From Bacteroidales bacterium (GTDB lineage Bacteria > Bacteroidota > Bacteroidia > Bacteroidales > WCHB1-69): a DNA stretch of 64,000 nt. Location of the stretch: the NCBI GenBank assembly GCA_017615795.1, contig JAFZZK010000013.1, positions 1-64,000 of the forward strand, written 5' to 3'. The notes beneath the pieces were generated by a model. The model was not told the origin of the DNA and searched no databases. It worked only from the letters and a program-made list of their open reading frames with translations. The translations under genes were made by a program, and so were the position numbers. Positions 36,101 to 43,109 of the stretch are shown here, in pieces; the first letter of the stretch is position 1, and every line of letters begins with the position of its first letter.

Positions 36101-37743
36101 AGTTGTATGGTGTTCCTGAGGTGATGAATGTCACAGGTGACACTATCAAGTTGACGGCTACCAGCACTGCTTATCCTCCTTGCGGTGAGAAGAAGATCCA
36201 AGTTGTGATCAAGGTTAATGACAAGCCTCTCATCACGGGTACTATCACCGATGGCAAGCTTGATGTCTGCGAAGGCCTGACCTTCACCAAACCGTCTGAT
36301 CTTGCTATTGACACCAATGGTCTGCCTACCGACACCATTTGGAAACTCAAAGATGCTACGGCTGCCTTCGACTGGACTGTTGCTGCCGACATGTCTATGA
36401 ACACGAAACCGTTGTATTACATCGCTACCAACGCTTGCGGCGCTGACACTTTGGATACAATCTTGATTGTGTACCCGCGTCCTGAACCGAGAATCGCTTC
36501 TGATGCTTACATCTGCCGCGATGGTTCCGCCACGGTGACAGAAACCACTACTTATGTGTACCCGTCCTACTCTTGGAAGGATAGTGAGGGTAATGAAGTC
36601 AGCACTGGAAAGACTTATACCTTAGATCTCTCATCCGGTTGGTTGACCACAGACTCCCTCTTCACCTTCACACTTGAAGTTGTTGACAGTAATAACTGTG
36701 TCTCCACGCACGCGCTCAATGCTTCGACAGACATTCTGCCGTTCCATGCTGATACCGCTGTTAGCATCATGGCTACTGACAAACCGCGCTTCCGCTTCAC
36801 GCACGCCGGTTCTGACACGCACACCATCGATGCTCAAACCACCGATAACCGCACGGAATACACGTGGACCGTTGACAATACTTGCGGTATTGCCGGTGAT
36901 GTCATGGTCTTCGTTACCTTCGACATCTATCGTAATGATACACTGCTGACCAACGGTAATGTCGGTCAAATGATTAGACCGGCAACTGCTGCAGGTGGTA
37001 CTAAATATGTTTCTTACGATGTGATTCATTGGCAGACTCCTTCTCATGCTGCTGCTTCGGCTACGAGTTACTTCAACTATGCCGTGTCTGCTCCTGTTCC
37101 TGGTCAGACCTTGATGGGTAACCACTATCCGAACCAGTACATCTCCACAACGATCCCGTACAGCAATGAGTACGACGAAGTGTACTTGCACTTCCTCGCC
37201 GGCAATCCTGTCGACAAGACCTTCAACCAATTCATGAAGTCTGGTGAGTATAAGATTGTCTATCGTTTGATCTCCACGACTCAAAGATCAGTTCTGCCTA
37301 CGCAGTATTACAATGCCGACTCTACTGCTAACTTAAGCATTGGTGGTAATAACTCCCTCACGGTTGGTGCTATCTTCGACACCTTGATGATGGATGAACT
37401 TTACATCAATGTTACAGGTCCGGATCAAATCTCCTCTGGCGGCTTCTCCTTGCTGACTACGGATATCGTAGAGTACGAAGCTAATGAAGACAACGCTTCC
37501 ATGGTTGTTTACCCGAACCCGACCAACAATGTGGTCAACGCTCGTATCAACGGCGTGACGGGTGAGTCCACCATCAACGTTGTCAACATTGCAGGTCAAA
37601 TCGTTGCAAGAGACAATGTTGTCCTCGACGGTACTGAGTACATCTACAGACGTGAGGTTCGCAACCTGACCCCGGGTGTTTACTTCATCCGCGTCGAAGG
37701 CGAGAATGTCACTCTCTCTAAGAAGCTTGTTATCTCTAAGTAA
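27118..37743 (+). CDS. Giant modular T9SS cargo, 3541 residues
   Basis: Signal peptide MKKLLSICFLSMLLMLAGFTAKAQ. N-terminal globular region about 25-345. Cys-paired HYR/Ig-like modules about 350-1260 (SYYISDECNNISNTIS, VRVEDECHNITPNNAK). SprB-like modules about 1280-2060 with the pattern GxITI...LxxGxYxVxIxDxxTxC (for example NIAAGSYSITILDTVNNC, LKNGIYNVSIMDMFTEC). One ACGTYTYHYFNGG unit near 2250, like the repeats at base 1. A tandem array of 87-93-residue Ig-like modules about 2496-3130. The last 80 residues are a T9SS type A sorting domain (VVYPNPTNNVVNARIN to KLVISK). Resembles SprB-type adhesins; no enzyme domain is seen. Ligand and role in adhesion or motility are unknown. A strong terminator follows. 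Confidence 0.92.
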   Translation: MKKLLSICFLSMLLMLAGFTAKAQVTTNCCFWLENMQPDTLHDVSNVAPAPGMFTPGSPAYLPGQGNDLILYNSMSRVDNVNHISVSNGAANYIIGDRTDWYRINFTNNCNLPASTKVSVEWKLYNNGVLIPDAQLSDYVDIFIFTKFDQRAHTDNVMGECGHNGWLGGPVYGNGVCGENQGMNGNDAAGGYPGSVPVIDNDQFPYAAYGFGAAGYVRQVHTYNLDYFYINFFESSETRIALRWKQVGNYSLVVGLRERTNGSAFAIWDSDYQNGYIGGHQSHCGALLAQDSIHYLVNTSSQMVTCENDPYHYGSPEAVYSQTGFYNVLFGEYTCGHWRVDSLDLLDFQTRINPDIIAHNDTICQNVPITAAWIESLAPAVNTDAPGLVSYQRYWRLSTSNSYTTTPVLFDNTTVGNYTYYVYQVNTYDTIPGFNFDCIGDTTTFTIRVNEFIPPVLDNTNTRYAYCNEDITPTSTQVIKAKLNNNNFNHCAQQVHWFLGTTATGTPVSTTGTYTVNLSSIYNPNFNNKVTYTAFSYAETSPGVGTYSPTGVSVEFQFWATPEVANNASVATTENFNVCPHTTNIQLMSHFVVTNTNATTGVGNNITWTYTWKKNGHAISYTGENYTVEAPGCGQTDTYVVTAVAHASHPGYPNDDICEATISRTFTVKAEDNDPISIAWRNSATAAVTISGCDSTTSAWSAPYTINNAVEGTAGTSPIRIVNDKCHNKNAIHYSVSVNTTLAPCTTTVTRSYYISDECNNISNTISQVVTIVNDSIPVLTGKVDTVEPVRILNNDCKDNLPARNVLLSSLHNNFNIHSACGSATPDSLIRFYIGNTEVALANGTPVAAEQDIFANTDEVHVTVRVEDECHNITPNNAKIHVITLLKPAAIDIAHGATRTPDYEVCNYDTVVVIFDTNMIYNGFSPYLYSWDQDPKPEECGIIHLTDTSIRVYALVGGAYYTSTQFIMNITDKYGCKASDTSNAIHFFPVPTVNLVEDTRNDNYAHPGDTPVVCPTFGHYLLDAQATDNLPLMPYDHTLTYVWSGEAIDYTSTTNFSFIAVNENVCDRVYTAYVDVTNSMGCITRAQYSIHAIDTLAPVITLAQTTDTIAPNAPNCGIIVPDYAPLFNVSTVVDDCWNMDSTRVTQVPAAGDTIYDNTNVVITVAPKCGPSATHTIRVCYPEPRFSTTILASVDSSCYPYTSTLSVISEHGTQANVVWDNKVTAATLDVSPIEGVDSTITHTVAVYDVNNCLAADTIQLVVYHKPVAADVQITTTANNYCDTAVHANGSITITAIHPDIDSIRLHGETEWHALPYVTNDTVKPGTYLYDLLTIHNCLTEQVVNVLVPNDTTLPAAFLDSVLAVEPYTHNDYCTAPWHGTLNVLYPVDGYTYYMPAHINLLDDGVTMDTCGNETHIYNSSLESDLWFNYLYQGTDYQIYITTNYNCHYVTGPDTIRDQRTTPPVPHHVVVANSVCGSANGSITFLDTDPKYYYTLNGITYRGVQSGVRAFTNLPAGDYNLHIYNDITRCEFDTLFTVPDSSAGPAYLTNEVTTSNRTNCFTPNGKITINQQAGFSYLVVNRDNPLDTILATNYSSLDSGNYRVYKIDLATLCATAKDVRIDFVKPTVTLTATQTTPDKDCSDLGTGVINVTATPSANIDFTVLNSSNDTMTPKFTGLNNDTYTVHAYNTVTNCEYTKSVTVASQFHYPEVTYTSTANYMCYTDKNGTITAHDTLATRIAPTSPNYSSFVYIINGTDTVDVADSLNSGHYMVSVMTNLHCTTTPVDVEVLDSAWFKPQYQITPNSTCDITLSRPGNGQIKVLTPQSTHHLYVFTYIDTIHYGYDVDHFEPIDYTKFTLADGHYQVFITDTITGCTHTDTVFVPFIPTPLAIDTIVPTIDYSCKAGLNLGTITVTAHSSSAAAVLSYSIDGGTTYQLDPVFTNIAAGSYSITILDTVNNCVYDTMANRDVVVPHDQYELVFSIDTTPNHFCDTTRFDGSITLTVISNANPDATTYMYSIDNGATYDTTNVFTDLKNGIYNVSIMDMFTECVYDSVAVIRLDNNHAPDVVINGPNHICKNEDGTLYAIVTTTLPGDTVFTYRWYNDCPAGVILSTTDSCKILTDMVHCCTYTVEVTSALTGCTTVESMYVCVDSLPLVHFIVNGNPWPTRDPNNYFNCENAPIDIAIDSVGLVSHVWTNGVNTSNASFTVPAYDIAANTTKSFCVTIVDNNGCTTTDAINVIAKPIFRDTVAIDACGTYTYHYFNGGTDTTMNFTVGGPNEHQILDTYTAVNGCDSFMVYNITISAPPTLDGTVTIPATMCDGDTILPTGDGFTHTYATTFGWRIVDASTTVNKANCITAGTTFNINAPVSEGQNGMKIYAYSANNCDTLFSTLTTLTVTNVPTLIPSPAPMANDTICAGTLVDSTIVPILNADSVNWHGTTGAGNECKIEYKHVDSLTWNVWAPTALAKGEYAFRFVAKNDCSGDFITLDTMGLYVAGSVTVAIDKPKQAICLGQPIQTITITTTNARAMVAGDVVFNPATTALTFDPAAMTISGTPATHDTIYVAITANTDVAGSPCPFMTIYDTIIVNDTVELAATPLTQTICVGNEIAPIAITYAAATIATTTLPTGLTLVNDTIKGAPVKIKPNDNDTLNITITATSNVVPACNPTKTVDVQIIVTDTVKVYSTLATQEFCVGTPLTNIVLDYDNATINAINLPTGVTLDVDTIKGTPEKATTNPSDTFEYKIAFVSENGCKNDTLTGTIIVHDTVKLTVTPLADTLCLGNPIKPIIVDVKNGTAALTTLKPAIYTMVNDTINGTPDAFGNDTLTITATSTFASFTGCDPKEQKVVIYIRDTVSLTVAPLTQTICLGEAINPVVMQYANATLTVPTLAAGLTLASHPATGLDTISGTPEDPDTLRYTIVANSIYNPACDAKSALVTIIVNDTVKLSVADPALLDQMVCRLDTIDTIAFAVENATLSVDGGTLPTGLIFNSTTNKLYGVPEVMNVTGDTIKLTATSTAYPPCGEKKIQVVIKVNDKPLITGTITDGKLDVCEGLTFTKPSDLAIDTNGLPTDTIWKLKDATAAFDWTVAADMSMNTKPLYYIATNACGADTLDTILIVYPRPEPRIASDAYICRDGSATVTETTTYVYPSYSWKDSEGNEVSTGKTYTLDLSSGWLTTDSLFTFTLEVVDSNNCVSTHALNASTDILPFHADTAVSIMATDKPRFRFTHAGSDTHTIDAQTTDNRTEYTWTVDNTCGIAGDVMVFVTFDIYRNDTLLTNGNVGQMIRPATAAGGTKYVSYDVIHWQTPSHAAASATSYFNYAVSAPVPGQTLMGNHYPNQYISTTIPYSNEYDEVYLHFLAGNPVDKTFNQFMKSGEYKIVYRLISTTQRSVLPTQYYNADSTANLSIGGNNSLTVGAIFDTLMMDELYINVTGPDQISSGGFSLLTTDIVEYEANEDNASMVVYPNPTNNVVNARINGVTGESTINVVNIAGQIVARDNVVLDGTEYIYRREVRNLTPGVYFIRVEGENVTLSKKLVISK
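34603..36480 (+). repeat. Six to seven tandem Ig-like modules inside the giant cargo
   Basis: Units begin near 34603, 34879, 35149, 35410, 35671, 35941 and 36220, spaced 261-279 nt (87-93 codons). Shared pattern: DTVxLxVxPLxQTICLGxxI, then a strand, LPTGLTL, and DTIxGTP, as in putative Ig (He_PIG-type) modules. Units differ considerably, so the array is old compared with the repeats at base 1. Confidence 0.75.
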
Positions 37744-37763
37744 TTAGAGTGACTATAACAACC

Positions 37764-37804
37764 AAGGGAGTTGTGTGTGAAAGGCACAACTCCCTTTTTT
37801 TTTT
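37764..37804 (+). terminator. Strong rho-independent terminator
   Basis: AAGGGAGTTGTG (37764-37775) pairs perfectly with CACAACTCCCTT (37785-37796) around a 9-nt loop, followed by eight more T. The next start codon is only 13 nt beyond the T-tract. Confidence 0.92.
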
Positions 37805-37817
37805 AACCCAATATTCA

Positions 37818-39611
37818 ATGGCTCGAAAAACCTCTTTTCTCGCTGAACTGCTTCATCGCTACGCCGGAAGATTGTCGATTGTTTTTTTCTTCAATTTTCT
37901 GTCTGTGTTGTTGACGTTCTGTGTTTACCTTCTTGTTGAGCCATTTTGCAAACTGCTCTTCAAAGGGGAAATGTCCGACCTGAGTCCTATTTCCTCTTTT
38001 GTTGTCTCCCGGTTGCAACCTGTCCTGCATTTTGAGAATATAGCATCATCCGTCTCTCTTCTTATATTATTGGCGATCTTGTTGTATTTTTTCAAAACGC
38101 TTTTTTCATACTTGACCCAATGGTTTATGGCTACTGTGCGGAGCGATTTCCTCTACCGATTGCGTAATCAAGTCTATCATAAAATTCTGATTCTTCCAAT
38201 CGGCTATTTCACCTCTACCCGTCGAGGAGACATAGTGTCTCGTGCTGTCGGGGACACGCAAGAGGTTGAATTTACAATGCTTAATTCCCTGAAGAGTTTC
38301 ATTACGGCTCCCTTTACGATTCTGCTTTATTTATCTTTCTTGATTTACATTAACCCACGCCTTACTTTGTATGCTTTTTTGGTGCTTCCCTTGCCATTTT
38401 TGGCTATTGCCAAAATTTCTTCCGTGCTAAGAAGAGACAATCGTACTTCCAAGCAGCGTATGGGGGCTCTTCTTTCCCAGGTGGAAGAGACTATTGCAGG
38501 GCTGCGTGTGATCAAGGGCTTTAATGCCCAAAAGAAAACAGAGGAGCAATTTCGCAGGTTTAATGACAAGTATTCCGATACACAGACACGGATCTATCGG
38601 CGTGTTGACTTGGCTTCCCCGATGAGCGAGTTTCTGGGTGTTTGTGTGGTTATGGTGGTTCTGGTAATGGGTGGCAGCATGGTCCTCTCTCCGAATTCGA
38701 CTTTTTCGCCCGAACTCTTCATTACATACGTTGCGCTGTTTCCTCAGCTGATAGCACCTATTGGCACTTTTTCGACGGCATTTTCCAACTATCGTAGAGG
38801 ACAGGCGGCGCTTGACCGTCTCTATGAATTACTCGATGCCGACGAGGTTATTCTCCAACCCCAACATCCGATTTCCGTGTCCTCTTTTGAACGTAATATC
38901 GATTTGCGCAACCTTTCCTTTTCGTATGGGAATCGCGAAGTGATATCCGATATTGATCTTACTATTGAAAAGGGACAGATGGTTGCGTTGGTTGGACCAT
39001 CCGGTTCAGGTAAGACAACACTTGCCGATATTTTGGAACGCTTCTATGACCCCACTTCCGGAGTGGTAAGGTTGGATGGAATTGACATTCGGGAATATGA
39101 CATCTCGCAATACCGTTCGCTTTACGCCTTGGTGTCACAAGATATTGTGTTGTTCAACGATACGCTCTTCAACAATATTACCCTCGGTATGGCTGCCACG
39201 GGAGAAGAGGTGATGGAGGCTGTGCGCGTGGCGCACCTGCAGGAGTTTGTGGATGGATTGGAGGATGGATTGCAGCATAGATTGTCTGACAGGGGGCTGA
39301 ATTTGTCGGGTGGACAGCGTCAGCGCATCAGCATTGCTCGGGCTGTGTTGCGTAATGCTCCCATTCTTATTCTCGACGAAGCCACATTGGCTATGGATAC
39401 AGAATCTGAACGCCTTGTGCAGCAAGCACTCGACGAGGCGATGCGAAATCGTACGGTGGTGGTTATTGCCCATCGTCTTTCAACCATACAGAGAGCCGAC
39501 CAGATTGTAGTCCTTTCTGGTGGGCGTATCACAGAACGTGGCACCCACGATGCATTAATGCGCAAAGAGGGAGATTATTACAAATACGTTATGATTCAAA
39601 ACCTTGGCTAA
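37818..39611 (+). CDS. MsbA-type ABC exporter (half transporter)
   Basis: 597 residues from the ATG at 37818 (MARKTSFLAELLHRYAGRLS). An N-terminal six-helix ABC transmembrane domain (about 20-330) is followed by a nucleotide-binding domain: Walker A GPSGSGKTT near 392, Q-loop SQDIVLFNDTLFNNI, signature LSGGQRQRISIARAVL, Walker B ILILDEATLAMDTES (family usually DEATSALDTES) and H-loop AHRLSTI. Members flip lipid A-core or other lipids or peptides; as the likely MsbA it would be essential, but paralogues are common. Its stop overlaps the trmB start (TAATG). There is no room for a promoter between the preceding terminator and the ATG, so expression depends on readthrough or a promoter inside the upstream gene. 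Confidence 0.92.
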   Translation: MARKTSFLAELLHRYAGRLSIVFFFNFLSVLLTFCVYLLVEPFCKLLFKGEMSDLSPISSFVVSRLQPVLHFENIASSVSLLILLAILLYFFKTLFSYLTQWFMATVRSDFLYRLRNQVYHKILILPIGYFTSTRRGDIVSRAVGDTQEVEFTMLNSLKSFITAPFTILLYLSFLIYINPRLTLYAFLVLPLPFLAIAKISSVLRRDNRTSKQRMGALLSQVEETIAGLRVIKGFNAQKKTEEQFRRFNDKYSDTQTRIYRRVDLASPMSEFLGVCVVMVVLVMGGSMVLSPNSTFSPELFITYVALFPQLIAPIGTFSTAFSNYRRGQAALDRLYELLDADEVILQPQHPISVSSFERNIDLRNLSFSYGNREVISDIDLTIEKGQMVALVGPSGSGKTTLADILERFYDPTSGVVRLDGIDIREYDISQYRSLYALVSQDIVLFNDTLFNNITLGMAATGEEVMEAVRVAHLQEFVDGLEDGLQHRLSDRGLNLSGGQRQRISIARAVLRNAPILILDEATLAMDTESERLVQQALDEAMRNRTVVVIAHRLSTIQRADQIVVLSGGRITERGTHDALMRKEGDYYKYVMIQNLG

Positions 39612-40273
39612 TGGCAAAGCATAAACTACAACGTTTCGCCGAGAACGAAACCTTCGGCAATTTGTTCCAGCGTTCGCACTACGATTGTGCCAATGTGCCC
39701 TTCCCGCTTCGTGGACGCTGGCGCGAAGATTATTTCCACAACGACAATCCCATCGTTTTGGAGTTGGGTTGCGGCAAGGGGGAGTACACCTTGGCTATGG
39801 CGCGCCGCATGCCGGACCGCAACTATGTGGGTGTGGACCGCAAGGGCGCGCGGTTGTGGCGCGGATGTAAGGACGCCATCGAGGAGCAGCTAGGCAATGT
39901 GGCCTTTTTGCGCATCACAATAGACCGCATCGGATACTATTTTGCCCCGGGGGAGGTCGACGAGATTTGGGTTACATTCCCGGATCCGCAACTCAAGCAT
40001 GAGCGCCGCCGCCTGGTGTCGCCTCGTTTTGTGGGATATTATCGCCAAGTGATGAAGGAGAGTGGGGGAGTGTTGAACTTGAAGACGGACAGCCGTGAGC
40101 TGTATGAATATGTGCTGGAGGTGGCGCCGGAGCAAAACTGGCCTGTTTTGTCGAAAGTCGACGACGTGTACGCGGAGCCCTGCGACCCGTTGTTGAAGGA
40201 GGTGCAGACCTTCTACGAGAAGATGTGGTTGGCCGAAGGAAAACGGATATCCTATGTCCGTATCGGCATCTGA
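39611..40273 (+). CDS. trmB: tRNA (guanine-N7-)-methyltransferase
   Basis: 220 residues. SAM-binding motif LELGCGKGEYTLAMARR, then GVDRKGARLW and the TrmB signature WVTFPDPQLKHERRRLVSPRF. It makes m7G46 in tRNA variable loops. Start overlaps the ABC exporter stop by one base, indicating translational coupling. It is followed by the leader of the secE-rpoBC operon. Confidence 0.96.
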   Translation: MAKHKLQRFAENETFGNLFQRSHYDCANVPFPLRGRWREDYFHNDNPIVLELGCGKGEYTLAMARRMPDRNYVGVDRKGARLWRGCKDAIEEQLGNVAFLRITIDRIGYYFAPGEVDEIWVTFPDPQLKHERRRLVSPRFVGYYRQVMKESGGVLNLKTDSRELYEYVLEVAPEQNWPVLSKVDDVYAEPCDPLLKEVQTFYEKMWLAEGKRISYVRIGI

Positions 40274-40326
40274 AAAAATGATGAAAAATATTTTTTTCAG
40301 ATAGCCGATTGTAATAATAAATTTTC

Positions 40327-40334
40327 TATATTTG
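40327..40334 (+). promoter_or_regulatory. Probable promoter -7 box of the secE-rpoBC operon (TATATTTG)
   Basis: Exact TAnnTTTG match; a TTG at 40309-40311 is closer (15 bp) than the usual 19-21. The predicted start of transcription would fall at the first arm of the structured leader. Confidence 0.5.
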
Positions 40335-40337
40335 CCA

Positions 40338-40436
40338 ACTTGTTTAAAAGTCGGCAAATATGTTTGTGCCGGCTGGGTTTGGTTGCTTGTAAACATGTGG
40401 TTTACAATGTTTTAAAGATTGGTTTTATAAACAAGT
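40338..40436 (+). ncRNA. Structured leader candidate upstream of secE (three-way junction)
   Basis: Three nested helices: closing helix ACTTGTTTA (40338-40346) with TAAACAAGT (40428-40436), 9 bp; hairpin AGTCGGCA (40349-40356) with TGCCGGCT (40367-40374), 8 bp with one G-U and a 10-nt loop; hairpin TTGTAAAC (40387-40394) with GTTTACAA (40400-40407), 8 bp with a 5-nt loop. There is no coding frame and no tRNA fold. It ends 83 nt before the secE ATG. It may be an autoregulatory leader of the translation/transcription operon. Confidence 0.5.
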
Positions 40437-40519
40437 GGGTGTGTGTTAAAGAGTGCATGATTTGCAAAAAAAAGAAAGAATATATCTAAAAATATCGAAT
40501 AAAATAAAACAAGAAGAAA

Positions 40520-40708
40520 ATGAAGATAGTGAATTATTTTAAGGAGATGTATGACGAGCTGGTTCACAAGACGAGTTGGCCGACCATGCAAGAACTTGGA
40601 AATAGTGTTGTGGTGGTATCTATTGCTTCCCTTATAATCGCGTTTATCGTGTTTTTGATGGATGCCATCTTCAATCTGGGCATGGATTTGATGTTCCCGG
40701 CTGTCTAA
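40520..40708 (+). CDS. secE: Preprotein translocase subunit SecE
   Basis: 62 residues, the short one-helix form. VNYFKEMYDELVHKTSWPT is the amphipathic cytosolic helix with the conserved TSWPT turn; a single membrane segment follows (VVVVSIASLIIAFIVFLMDA). It clamps SecY in the Sec translocon. First gene of secE-nusG-rplKAJL-rpoBC. In many Bacteroidota tuf and tRNA-Trp lie just upstream; here trmB does instead. Confidence 0.95.
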   Translation: MKIVNYFKEMYDELVHKTSWPTMQELGNSVVVVSIASLIIAFIVFLMDAIFNLGMDLMFPAV

Positions 40709-40749
40709 TTTTCTTCAAAACGTCGGAGTTATATCCAAAATGACCTATT

Positions 40750-41304
40750 ATGGCAGAGATTGAACGCAAGTGGTATGTGATCAAGTCGGTCGCCGGAACC
40801 GAGAAGAAAGTGAAGCAAAACATCGAGACCGAGGTTGAGCTCGCTGATCTGAAGGATGTGGTGACGAGTGTCTTGATTCCTACGGAGAAAGTTTTCCACA
40901 CGACTAAGAGCGGAAAGAAGGTTGTGAAAGAGCGCTGCTATTACCCGAGCTACATTTTTGTGGAGGCGGCAATGACAGGCGAGGTTTTCACGACATTGCT
41001 GGAAGTTCCCGGCGTGTTGGGTTTCGTGGGGTGCAAGCACAAGAACGAACAACCCAAGCCGCTCCGTCCTGACGAGGTTTCCCGTTTGCTGGGCAAGTTC
41101 GACGAGCTGCTGTCGCAAGACGAGTCGCTGTTGAAGCCTTTCCTGGTGGGCGAGGAGGTCAAGGTTATTGACGGACCTTTCAACACCTTCACGGGTGTCA
41201 TCGAAGAGATTGACACCGAGAAGAAGAAACTGAAGATCATGGTGAAGATTTTCGGTCGTAAGACCCCGTTGGAACTGGGTTTTATGCAGGTTGAAAAAAT
41301 ATAG
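40750..41304 (+). CDS. nusG: Transcription termination/antitermination factor NusG
   Basis: 184 residues. NGN domain (ERKWYVIKSVAGTEKKVKQN, CYYPSYIFVEA, VPGVLGFVG) and C-terminal KOW domain (FLVGEEVKVIDGPFNTFTG). It binds RNA polymerase and couples transcription to translation or Rho. It lies 41 bp after secE and 44 bp before rplK, a conserved arrangement. Confidence 0.97.
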   Translation: MAEIERKWYVIKSVAGTEKKVKQNIETEVELADLKDVVTSVLIPTEKVFHTTKSGKKVVKERCYYPSYIFVEAAMTGEVFTTLLEVPGVLGFVGCKHKNEQPKPLRPDEVSRLLGKFDELLSQDESLLKPFLVGEEVKVIDGPFNTFTGVIEEIDTEKKKLKIMVKIFGRKTPLELGFMQVEKI

Positions 41305-41348
41305 CGCCGGCATAGTTACAAACAATCAAAAAAATTCAATTCAAAACT

Positions 41349-41798
41349 ATGGCAAAAGAAGTAGTTGGATTAATCAAATTACAAATCAAGGGAGGTGCCG
41401 CCAACCCGTCGCCGCCAGTAGGTCCCGCCTTGGGTTCCAAGGGTGTGAACATCATGGAGTTCTGCAAGCAGTTCAACTCCAGAACACAGGATCTCGCCGG
41501 CAAGGTGATCCCGGTTGTGATCACGGTCTACAAGGATAAGTCGTTCGACTTCATCACGAAGACCCCGCCGGTGGCCGTTCAGGTCAAGGAGGCCGCCAAG
41601 CTGCAGAAGGGTTCCGGTGAGCCCAACCGTTCCAAGGTTGGCACCATCACGTGGGATCAGGTCCGCAGCATCGCCGAGCTGAAAATGCCCGACCTTAACT
41701 GCTTCACGATCGAGTCCGCCATGTCTATGGTGGCCGGTACGGCCCGTAGCATGGGTGTTGTCGTGAAGGGAGGCCAAAACCCCTTTGAACAGAATTAA
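41349..41798 (+). CDS. rplK: 50S ribosomal protein L11
   Basis: 149 residues. [20 protein letters not shown] at the N-terminus and the C-terminal rRNA-binding domain ending in [13 protein letters not shown]. Part of the GTPase-associated centre of the large subunit. The gene lies 23 bp before rplA. Confidence 0.98.
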   Translation: MAKEVVGLIKLQIKGGAANPSPPVGPALGSKGVNIMEFCKQFNSRTQDLAGKVIPVVITVYKDKSFDFITKTPPVAVQVKEAAKLQKGSGEPNRSKVGTITWDQVRSIAELKMPDLNCFTIESAMSMVAGTARSMGVVVKGGQNPFEQN

Positions 41799-41821
41799 TA
41801 ACAAGTAAAAAACAAGAATCA

Positions 41822-42517
41822 ATGGCAAAAATATCAAAAAAACGCAAAGAAGCATTTGCTAAATTTGATAAGAGCAAGGTATATGCTTTGCCGGAAGCCA
41901 TCCAAGTGGTGAAGAACCTTACCTACACCAAGTTCGATGCTTCCTTCGACATCGATGTCCGCTTGGGCGTTGACCCGAGGAAGGCCAACCAGATGGTGCG
42001 TGGTATCGTCACTCTCCCTCATGGAACCGGCAAGGTGGTACGCGTGCTCGCCCTCTGTACTCCTGACAAGGAGGAAGAAGCCAAGGCTGCCGGCGCTGAC
42101 TACGTGGGTCTGGAAGAGTATGTCGAGAAGATCAAGCAAGGCTGGACTGACGTCGATGTCATCATCACGATGCCCAGCGTCATGCCCAAGATCGGTGCTC
42201 TCGGACGTATCCTCGGTCCCCGTGGCTTGATGCCCAACCCCAAATCCGGCACCGTGACGTTGGAAATCGGCAAGGCCGTTTCCGAAGTCAAAGCCGGTAA
42301 GATCGACTTCAAGGTCGACAAGTTCGGTATCATTCACAGCTCCATAGGCAAGAACCGCTTCACGGTGGAACAGCTGACGGACAATGCCCGCGAAATGATG
42401 GGCACCATCATCAAGCTGAAACCCACCTCCGCGAAAGGCACCTACATCAAGAGCATCTATCTTTCCACCACCATGAGCCCCGGCGTACAGGTGGATCCGA
42501 AATCCGTTACATTATAA
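41822..42517 (+). CDS. rplA: 50S ribosomal protein L1
   Basis: 231 residues. Conserved [19 protein letters not shown] and [11 protein letters not shown]1 forms the mobile stalk near the E site and represses the L11-L1 operon in E. coli. No obvious L1-binding mimic was recognised in the short rplK leader. Only 17 bp separate it from rplJ, too little for a classical L10 leader. Confidence 0.98.
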   Translation: MAKISKKRKEAFAKFDKSKVYALPEAIQVVKNLTYTKFDASFDIDVRLGVDPRKANQMVRGIVTLPHGTGKVVRVLALCTPDKEEEAKAAGADYVGLEEYVEKIKQGWTDVDVIITMPSVMPKIGALGRILGPRGLMPNPKSGTVTLEIGKAVSEVKAGKIDFKVDKFGIIHSSIGKNRFTVEQLTDNAREMMGTIIKLKPTSAKGTYIKSIYLSTTMSPGVQVDPKSVTL

Positions 42518-42534
42518 TCTAAAGTTTAGTTAGC

Positions 42535-43056
42535 ATGAAAAAAGATCAAAAAAGTCAGATTATAGAAGAAATTGCACAGGACTTGACTAACTATTCACAT
42601 GTTTATGTAACCGATATCTCCGGTTTCACGGTTAGTACAGTCAACCAGCTTCGTCGTCTGTGCAACAAGCGCGACGTGAAGTTGAAAGTGGTGAAAAACA
42701 CCCTGCTCAAACGCGCAATGGAACAGTGTGAGTCGGACTATTCCGAGATCTATCCCGTTCTGAACGGACCCACCTCCATCATGCTGTGCAACACGGGCAA
42801 CGTGCCTGCCAAGCTGATCAAGGAATTCCGTGCAAAGAACGCGAAGCCCCTCATCAAGGCTGCTTTCATCGAGCAGTCCGCCTACATTGGCGACGACCAA
42901 CTGGAAGCATTGTGCAACATCAAGTCCCGCGAGGAATTGATTGGCGACTTGGTCGCATTGCTGCAATCACCTGCCAAGAATGTGGTTTCCGCATTGCAGT
43001 CGGGTGGCGGCAAATTGGCCGGCATTGTCAAAACTTTGTCCGAAAAGGCCGAATAA
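42535..43056 (+). CDS. rplJ: 50S ribosomal protein L10
   Basis: 173 residues. N-terminal rRNA-binding domain (YVTDISGFTVSTVNQLRR, LKVVKNTLLKRAM) and a C-terminal helix that carries L7/L12 dimers. Starts 17 bp after rplA, so the autogenous L10-leader found between rplA and rplJ in other bacteria is absent here. Confidence 0.97.
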   Translation: MKKDQKSQIIEEIAQDLTNYSHVYVTDISGFTVSTVNQLRRLCNKRDVKLKVVKNTLLKRAMEQCESDYSEIYPVLNGPTSIMLCNTGNVPAKLIKEFRAKNAKPLIKAAFIEQSAYIGDDQLEALCNIKSREELIGDLVALLQSPAKNVVSALQSGGGKLAGIVKTLSEKAE

Positions 43057-43109
43057 TCATAATTTAGTAAAAAAACAATTTAGTAAAAACATTTAAAAAA
43101 AATAAAACT

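Noticed and set aside
40338-40436. Leader before secE as a degenerate tRNA-Trp
   Set aside because: Three helices only, no acceptor/T-arm consensus and no anticodon loop.
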